Part shown: one piece after another, positions 12,779-17,429 of the stretch
Numbering within the stretch: the first letter of the stretch is position 1
Layout: each line of letters starts with the position of its first letter
DNA from: DAOVIY01 sp964441595
GTDB taxonomy: Bacteria; Patescibacteriota; Minisyncoccia; UBA6257
DNA length: 17,429 bases
Assembly: GCA_964441595.1 (NCBI GenBank)
Contig: CAYTXM010000011.1
Location: 1-17,429 of the forward strand
Reading direction: 5' to 3'
The notes under the pieces: model-generated
Databases searched by the model: none
What the model was told of the DNA's origin: nothing
Seen by the model: the letters and a program-made list of their open reading frames with translations, nothing else
Program-made: the position numbers and the translations under genes

Positions 12779-14036
12779 ATTCACGCATTATTAATTGAGC
12801 CTCTATTGTATCCATTGTCTCTATGGCTACACTTACCATAATTAAAATAGAAGTGCCACCAATAGCAAAAGTGGTAACACCAGTAACTTGTTGCATAATT
12901 ATTGGAAGGATAGCAATCATGCCCAAAAACATAGCTCCAAAAAAAGTTACTTTATGGCTGGTATTAACAAGGTATTGTGAAGTGGTCTTGCCGGGTCGAT
13001 AGCCAGGAACAAAACCGCCTCTTTTTTGCAGATTTTCAGCAATAGTTTCAGGGTTAAAAGTAATTGTTGTGTAGAAAAAAGTAAATAAAACAACTAAACC
13101 AAAATAACAAGCAAGATAAATCAAGGATTGCTGATTAAACCCCTGTAAAAAGAGAGCCATTTTAAGTATAAACGGACTTTGTGAACTTGCTAAAAACTGA
13201 CTAATCATTTGAGGAAACATTAAAATAGAAAGGGCAAAAATGATAGGAATTACACCAGCTTGATTGATTTTCAATGGTAAATACGTAGAAGCTCCCCCAT
13301 AAATCTTTGTTCCACGTACTTGTTTAGCGTAACTCACAGGAATTCTTCTTTCCCCCCTTGAAATAAACACTACTCCTACAACCATCAAAAGCGCAATTGC
13401 AAAAAACGCTATCATATTAGAAATTCCTGTAGGATCCGTACTTATTACCGTTTGCATAATCTGAAGTGGAAAACTTATAACAATACCTGTAAAAATTATT
13501 AAAGAAATTCCATTCCCCAATTTTTGTTCTGTTATCAATTCGCCAATCCACATCAAAAACACTGAAGCTGTGGTGACTATGATAATATCTCTTATTAAAT
13601 CAATTGGATTGGTAAAAACAATTACCCCCTGCCTGCTTAATAAATTTAAAAAACCAAATCCTTGTAAGGCAGCCAAAGGAATTGTCAATAAACGGGAATA
13701 TTGCATAAACTTTGCCCTTTCTTTATCAGTGCCTTCGCTAAGCATTTCTTTTAATGCGGGAAAAACCATTGTGAGAAGCTGCATTATAATAGAAGCTGTA
13801 ATAAAAGGTCCGACTCCAAGCAAAGCAATTGAGATATTTTTAAAAGCACCTCCTGTAAAAACGTTAAAAAGTCCGAATATCTGATTAGAAGTGAGGAATA
13901 CCTCTAATTGTGCTAGGTCAACATTGGGCAATGGAATTGTAGCCATTATTCGAAAAACTACTAAAAGCAACAAAATTATAAATACTTTTTTTCTTAAATC
14001 AGGTGTTCGTAATAGTGCTAAAAGATTTTTAAACAT
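12765..14036 (-). CDS. secY: Protein translocase subunit SecY
   Basis: A 423-residue polytopic channel protein with the expected ten or so membrane segments. Clear family sequences include FNVFTGGAFKNISIALLGVG near 57-76, the following FITASIIMQLL, PLKINQAGVIPIIFA and NLQKRGGFVPGYRPGK. SecY forms the channel for export and membrane insertion with SecE and SecG, which are outside this window. It lies seven bases after rplO and overlaps adk, in the standard spc order rplO-secY-adk-map. The start ATG MFKNLLALLRTPDLRKK fits the family N-terminus. The cytoplasmic tail is short, ending at IMREYEIS, and contributes to the overlap with adk. No Shine-Dalgarno site is seen. Confidence 0.97.
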   Translation of the reverse strand: MFKNLLALLRTPDLRKKVFIILLLLVVFRIMATIPLPNVDLAQLEVFLTSNQIFGLFNVFTGGAFKNISIALLGVGPFITASIIMQLLTMVFPALKEMLSEGTDKERAKFMQYSRLLTIPLAALQGFGFLNLLSRQGVIVFTNPIDLIRDIIIVTTASVFLMWIGELITEQKLGNGISLIIFTGIVISFPLQIMQTVISTDPTGISNMIAFFAIALLMVVGVVFISRGERRIPVSYAKQVRGTKIYGGASTYLPLKINQAGVIPIIFALSILMFPQMISQFLASSQSPFILKMALFLQGFNQQSLIYLACYFGLVVLFTFFYTTITFNPETIAENLQKRGGFVPGYRPGKTTSQYLVNTSHKVTFFGAMFLGMIAILPIIMQQVTGVTTFAIGGTSILIMVSVAIETMDTIEAQLIMREYEIS

Positions 14037-14043
14037 ATAAAAT

Positions 14044-14487
14044 TTATTTAATTTTAGAATCTATTTTTCCTTTGGCTTTTATAATCGCCTCTTTTACTTT
14101 TTCAGAAACTAAACAATTTTTAATAATATATTCTTTGGATAAAGGTATCGCGCCTAAAATTTTAATTGGACGGATTTCACCTTTTATTTTTTTTATTAAA
14201 CCCACCTTTTTTAATTTATTGGGATTAATAACACCGCCATCAGGAAAAGTTTTTACTATATCCTTTAGCTTTATGGCTAAAGATTTCTTTTTTAGAGAAT
14301 TAAAAGATACTCCCCGTCTCTTAGGAAATTTCAATATCATCTCTCTTATTTGAGGTTTTATTTTTGATCCGGCTCGCGATCTTTGGCCTTTTATTCCTCT
14401 CCCAGAATAGGTTCCTCTTTTTCCACCTCTGCCAACTTTTCTTTTCTTTGATGATTTATTATTTGGTCTTATCTGATGAGTTTGCAT
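14044..14487 (-). CDS. rplO: 50S ribosomal protein L15
   Basis: A 147-residue L15 (uL15). The basic N-terminal tail KKRKVGRGGKRGTYSGRGIK with GQRSRAGSK is diagnostic; it threads into the large subunit RNA. The usual following segment GFEGGQTPLYRRLPKRG is reduced to KIKPQIREMILKFPKRRG, a divergence I recall in other Patescibacteria. The C-terminal globular part includes GGVINPNKLKKVGLI and VKEAIIKAKGK. The ATG lies inside the end of rpsE, an overlap of 29 bases, with no ribosome site, so translation depends on the upstream gene. No L30 gene fits before it. Confidence 0.95.
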   Translation of the reverse strand: MQTHQIRPNNKSSKKRKVGRGGKRGTYSGRGIKGQRSRAGSKIKPQIREMILKFPKRRGVSFNSLKKKSLAIKLKDIVKTFPDGGVINPNKLKKVGLIKKIKGEIRPIKILGAIPLSKEYIIKNCLVSEKVKEAIIKAKGKIDSKIK

Positions 14488-15013
14488 AATTTTTTGTTTG
14501 TTGTTTCTTATCTACTGATTTTTCTTCCTTAGGTTTTCCTTTACTGACAATGTTTTTAAATTTAGAAAGAGCAAGAATAGTTACTCTGGCATTATTAATA
14601 GCATTACTGCTAGAACTTAAAATTTTAGCATTAGCATTTGGAACATCAGCTAATTTTAATACAATTCGCGCTGCTCCACCAGCCCTTACTCCCATTCCTT
14701 TTTTGGTTGGTTTTATAATTACTCTTGCAGCTTTATACTTTGCTTTCACTTCATGTGGAATTGTGTCATTAATAATTGGAACAATAATAAGGTTCTTTTT
14801 CGCTTTATTGCTTGCTTTCTGAATCGCTTGAGCCACATCCTTTCCCTTACTCACACCTACGCCAACTTGATGTTTGGCTTTATTGCCTATTACCAATGTA
14901 GCTCGAAAACTTAAACGTTTTCCTCCTGCTACTACTCGAGTTACACGCGCAATATCTAAAAGGCTCTCTTCAAACTCACTTTTATTTCCTCTCGGTTTTC
15001 TATTAAAAGCCAT
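14459..15013 (-). CDS. rpsE: 30S ribosomal protein S5
   Basis: A 184-residue S5 (uS5). The N-terminal double-stranded-RNA-binding-like domain is visible from SLLDIARVTRVVAGGKRLSF to AIQKASNKAKKNL. The C-terminal domain follows with GMGVRAGGAARIVLKLADVPN and NNARVTILALSKF. S5 sits in the decoding region and shapes the mRNA entry path. A hydrophilic tail rich in Lys, Gln and Asn (last 28 residues or so) extends beyond the usual end and forms the 29-base overlap with rplO. The gene starts 13 bases after rplR. No Shine-Dalgarno sequence precedes the ATG. Confidence 0.96.
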   Translation of the reverse strand: MAFNRKPRGNKSEFEESLLDIARVTRVVAGGKRLSFRATLVIGNKAKHQVGVGVSKGKDVAQAIQKASNKAKKNLIIVPIINDTIPHEVKAKYKAARVIIKPTKKGMGVRAGGAARIVLKLADVPNANAKILSSSSNAINNARVTILALSKFKNIVSKGKPKEEKSVDKKQQTKNYANSSDKTK

Positions 15014-15026
15014 AATAATTTAAAAA

Positions 15027-15383
15027 TTAAAACTGTAATCCTTGTTTCCTAGCTTCATCAGCTAAAGTTTTTACCCGACCATGATATTTAAATCCACCTC
15101 TATCAAAAACAACGTTTGTTATTTTTTTATCTTTCGCTTTGTTAGCTATTAATTCGCCCACTTTTTGTGCTAAATTAACTTTGCTGTCTTTTTTTGAGTC
15201 TTTAACCTCTAAATCTGAAGCAAAAACGAGCGTAAACCCCTTGCTATCATTAATAATCTGAGCATAAATATGTTTATTAGATTTAAAAATACAAAGACGA
15301 GGCCTATCTTCTGTTCCAGAAATCTTTGCCCTTACTTTTCTATGCCTTTTTTCTCTATGTTCTTTTTTGCTATTTTTATTCAT
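15027..15383 (-). CDS. rplR: 50S ribosomal protein L18
   Basis: A 118-residue L18 (uL18), normal length. The family pattern RHRKVRAKISGTEDRPRLCI, then FKSNKHIYAQIINDSKG, and the ending FDRGGFKYHGRVKTLADEAR are clear. It binds 5S rRNA together with L5, which is encoded in the same operon, and joins the central protuberance of the large subunit. It starts 17 bases after rplF and is followed by rpsE after 13 bases. No ribosome site is visible upstream of the ATG. Confidence 0.97.
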   Translation of the reverse strand: MNKNSKKEHREKRHRKVRAKISGTEDRPRLCIFKSNKHIYAQIINDSKGFTLVFASDLEVKDSKKDSKVNLAQKVGELIANKAKDKKITNVVFDRGGFKYHGRVKTLADEARKQGLQF

Positions 15384-15400
15384 CTGTTCTTTTATTTAAT

Positions 15401-15943
15401 TTAAGCAGCGCCTGCTACTTTTTTACCCGCTTTTCGTAAAACTTTTTCGCCAACATAACGAACACCTTTTCCTTTGTAAGGCTCAACAGGTCTTTGGAAT
15501 TTTATTAACGCGGCAAATTGTCCAACTTTTTCTTTTGAAATACCATTAAGAGTAATTATATTTTTTTCAATTTTTATCTCTATTCCCTCTGGTACAGAAA
15601 GTATAATTGGATGACTATGTCCTAATTTAAGATTTAAATTAGTCCCATCTAAATCAGCATGATAACCTACTCCATTAATTTCTAACTGTTTTTCAAATCC
15701 TTTGTCCACTCCAATTATAAGATTATTAACAAGCGCTCTTAAAGTCCCCCATTGCGCAAAAGTATCTTTTTTTTGTTCCAATGGAATAACCAATAAAACA
15801 TTATCTTTCATATCAATCTTAAAACCATCTTTAGTAATTAAAGAATCCTCACCCTTGGGACCTTTGGCTTTTAATTTGTTTCCTTCCAATATTACTTCAA
15901 CTGAATCTGGAATATTAATTTCTTTTTTACCTATACGAGACAT
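15401..15943 (-). CDS. rplF: 50S ribosomal protein L6
   Basis: A 180-residue L6 (uL6) of normal length with its two related domains. The N-terminus MSRIGKKEINIPDSVEV, the central GVDKGFEKQLEINGVGYHAD and the C-terminal RPVEPYKGKGVRYVGEKVLR are diagnostic. L6 sits near the factor-binding site and the sarcin-ricin loop. It starts 13 bases after rpsH, within an A/T-only spacer, and no Shine-Dalgarno sequence is seen. The order rpsH-rplF-rplR is the standard spc arrangement. Confidence 0.97.
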   Translation of the reverse strand: MSRIGKKEINIPDSVEVILEGNKLKAKGPKGEDSLITKDGFKIDMKDNVLLVIPLEQKKDTFAQWGTLRALVNNLIIGVDKGFEKQLEINGVGYHADLDGTNLNLKLGHSHPIILSVPEGIEIKIEKNIITLNGISKEKVGQFAALIKFQRPVEPYKGKGVRYVGEKVLRKAGKKVAGAA

Positions 15944-15956
15944 AATATATTATAAA

Positions 15957-16349
15957 TTACCATATTTCTAATAAAACCTCCCCGCCAATATTTAATTTCT
16001 TTGCATCTTTATCAGAAAGAATTCCTTTTGGGGTTGATAGAACTTTTATTCCCAAACCTTTTTTAAAAAACCAAATATCTTTTGCATGAATATATACACG
16101 TCTTGAGGATTTTGATACTCTTTTTAATTCAGAAATCCTTGGGATTTCTTCTTCATTATATTTTAATATTATTTCAATAAACTTTTTATTTTTCTTCTTC
16201 GTTTTATCTAACCCCTTAATATAGCCGTTTTTTGATAAAATATTTAAAATTTCCCATTTTATTTTTGAATAAGGAAAAATGACAGTTTCTTTTTTAACTG
16301 CCTGCGCATTACGTATTCTTGTTAACATATCTGCTATAGGATCGGTCAT
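15957..16349 (-). CDS. rpsH: 30S ribosomal protein S8
   Basis: A 130-residue S8 (uS8). The N-terminus MTDPIADMLTRIRNAQAVKK is the family signature. The C-terminus shows GLGIKVLSTPKGILSDKDAK followed by GGEVLLEIW, matching the universal STS-x-G-x-[LM]-[ST] core, here STPKGILS. S8 binds the central domain of 16S rRNA and in E. coli represses spc operon translation by binding its mRNA; I did not find the cognate site. It starts 43 bases after rpsN, the largest gap within this ribosomal segment, and nothing else is seen in the gap. Confidence 0.97.
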   Translation of the reverse strand: MTDPIADMLTRIRNAQAVKKETVIFPYSKIKWEILNILSKNGYIKGLDKTKKKNKKFIEIILKYNEEEIPRISELKRVSKSSRRVYIHAKDIWFFKKGLGIKVLSTPKGILSDKDAKKLNIGGEVLLEIW

Positions 16350-16392
16350 AAGATATAAATTGCTAAATTACTTTATTATTAATTGTTATTGT

Positions 16393-16578
16393 TTACCAGC
16401 TTGCTTTTTTTACTCCAGGTATTTTCCCTTCTGAAGCTAACTCCCTAAAACATATACGGCAAATACCAAAGTCCCTGATATAGCCCTTTTTTCTCCCGCA
16501 ACGCCAACAACGCCGCACAATTCGCGTAGAATATTTAGGTTTCTTATTGGCTCTTGCTATTACTGATTTTTTTGCCAT
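16393..16578 (-). CDS. rpsN: 30S ribosomal protein S14, zinc-binding type Z
   Basis: A 61-residue short S14 (uS14). Its four cysteines C24, C27, C40 and C43 (CWRC and CRIC) form the zinc site of the type Z form, and the ending GKIPGVKKASW is diagnostic. It lies in the 30S head. The ATG lies inside the end of rplE, an overlap of 19 bases, so the two are translationally coupled. A second, zinc-free S14 gene is not present in the window. Confidence 0.97.
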   Translation of the reverse strand: MAKKSVIARANKKPKYSTRIVRRCWRCGRKKGYIRDFGICRICFRELASEGKIPGVKKASW

Positions 16579-17123
16579 AAAGGAAAATTTAATAGTTGAT
16601 ATAATTTTATTGACTGCTCTCTGTTTTTTGTACTTGTGACAAAAGTGATTTCCAAACCAAACGAAGGAATATTTTGTATACTTTCTGCTTCTGGAAAAAC
16701 ATTACATTCTTTAATACCATAATTTAAATTTCCAGTCTCGTCAATATTTTTTAAAGGAATTCCCCAAAAATCCCTAATTCTTGGAATGGTTAAATTAACA
16801 AATTTATAAATAAAATCCTCCATCCTTTTGCCTCTTAAAGTAACTTTTAAACCAATCGGCATTCCCTCTCTTGTTTTAAAGCTTGCAATAGATTTTTTTG
16901 CTGGCCTGACAGATGGCTTTTGACCTGCAATCATTGTTAAAGCATCTGAAATTTTTTTAATCAATTCCTTATTATTTTTAGCGCTAGCAGCTAATCGGCC
17001 TATACCTATATTAATCACTACTTTTGTAATTATTGGTACTTTCAAATCATTATCAATATGATATTCTTTTTTCATTTCTGGAATTACTATTTTTTTAAAT
17101 TGTTCTTCATATGGAAATTTCAT
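16560..17123 (-). CDS. rplE: 50S ribosomal protein L5
   Basis: A 187-residue L5 (uL5), slightly longer than the usual 178-180. Diagnostic segments are KVVINIGIGRLAASAKNNKE, ALTMIAGQKPSVRPAKKSIA, SFKTREGMPIGLKVTLRGKRM and FVNLTIPRIRDFWGI. It binds 5S rRNA with L18 and contacts P-site tRNA and S13. It starts 15 bases after rplX, and its end overlaps rpsN by 19 bases. No ribosome site is visible. Confidence 0.97.
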   Translation of the reverse strand: MKFPYEEQFKKIVIPEMKKEYHIDNDLKVPIITKVVINIGIGRLAASAKNNKELIKKISDALTMIAGQKPSVRPAKKSIASFKTREGMPIGLKVTLRGKRMEDFIYKFVNLTIPRIRDFWGIPLKNIDETGNLNYGIKECNVFPEAESIQNIPSFGLEITFVTSTKNREQSIKLYQLLNFPLWQKNQ

Positions 17124-17138
17124 AAAAATCTATAAATC

Positions 17139-17429
17139 TTAGGAAATTTTAGAACCGCATTTTTTACAAATTCTATATTTAGCGCCATTATCTTTAGAAT
17201 AACCAATTTTCGTTGGTCTCTTACAATTAGGACAGACTAGCATAACATTAGCTCGAAATACAGGCCTTGGGACTGAAATCATTTGTCCTTTTTCACCTGC
17301 TTTCTTGGCTTTTTGAATTTTCTTTATTAAATTTAAAGCCTCAACAACAACCTTGTCATCCTTTGGCAAAACCTTTATCACTTTACCTGATTTTCCTTTG
17401 TCTTTGCCTTTTTTTATTAAAACTGTATC
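17139..17429 (-). CDS. rplX: 50S ribosomal protein L24, 5' end beyond the window
   Basis: The last 96 codons of L24 (uL24); the gene enters from the right edge. A GTG at 17381 looks like a start, but the open frame continues upstream with DTVLIKKGKDKGKSGKV, the KOW motif that opens every L24. The true start therefore lies outside the window and the GTG encodes an internal valine. The C-terminal part shows VFRANVMLVCPNC and CKKC, a four-cysteine pattern found in many bacterial L24 proteins that may bind zinc. L24 initiates large-subunit assembly by binding 23S rRNA. It lies upstream of rplE in the standard order. Confidence 0.96.
   Translation of the reverse strand, partial: DTVLIKKGKDKGKSGKVIKVLPKDDKVVVEALNLIKKIQKAKKAGEKGQMISVPRPVFRANVMLVCPNCKRPTKIGYSKDNGAKYRICKKCGSKIS

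Noticed and set aside
13570..13884. Plus-strand reading frame antisense to secY (similar ones at 14072-14353, 14550-14822 and 6589-6897)
   Set aside because: These are opposite-strand shadows of well-identified genes, with no promoter or ribosome site of their own.
17139..17381. An 80-residue L24 starting at the GTG at 17381
   Set aside because: The open frame continues to the window edge and encodes the conserved KOW motif, so the start is outside.
1..17429. Mobile elements, CRISPR arrays, prophage or defence systems
   Set aside because: No transposase, integrase, spaced palindromic repeat array, phage gene or nuclease-helicase cluster is visible. The content is mostly core genes.

Overview
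The window is AT-rich and densely packed bacterial DNA. It most likely comes from the Candidate Phyla Radiation (Patescibacteria), probably a Parcubacteria-like lineage. The main evidence is an spc ribosomal operon with no room for rpmD (L30) between rpsE and rplO, a DUF4012 membrane protein of a type common in that group, small proteins, many gene overlaps, few Shine-Dalgarno sequences and a tRNA gene with no encoded CCA. UAG and UAA are used as ordinary stops. Placement below phylum level is inference. All protein genes are on the minus strand; only the RNase P RNA gene is on the plus strand.

Layout in the direction of minus-strand transcription (high to low coordinates). (1) 17429-11373: part of the spc operon, rplX (cut by the window edge), rplE, rpsN, rpsH, rplF, rplR, rpsE, rplO, secY, adk, map, ending in a strong hairpin terminator at about 11321-11347. 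(2) 11348-10733: a small accessory locus. It holds a putative promoter that fires into the terminator, two copies of an AT-rich leader with a Shine-Dalgarno sequence, a broken gene for a tiny one-pass membrane protein, and an intact 99-residue two-pass membrane protein of unknown function. (3) 10656-6074: a probable operon with a putative leaderless start, comprising a COG2426-type membrane protein, tpiA, a SIMPL protein, pgk, a DHH/DHHA1 phosphoesterase and an RNase HI-like protein. It ends at a bidirectional terminator shared with rnpB. (4) 5620-6026, plus strand: RNase P RNA with a near-consensus promoter. (5) 5553-10: an envelope and division cluster divergent from rnpB, comprising DUF4012 protein, murJ, lepA, a DivIC/FtsL-like protein, and a tRNA-Gly(CCC) five bases after the last stop codon.

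The genes cover ribosome assembly and protein export (ribosomal proteins, SecY, Map, LepA), lower glycolysis (TpiA, Pgk), nucleotide balance (Adk), tRNA and RNA processing (RNase P RNA, RNase HI-like, DHH hydrolase) and envelope growth and division (MurJ, DivIC-like, DUF4012). The part least explained by known genes is 10733-11376, the small membrane-protein locus with duplicated leaders. Two heptanucleotide repeat arrays, one inside pgk and one at its stop codon, are the other unusual structures.
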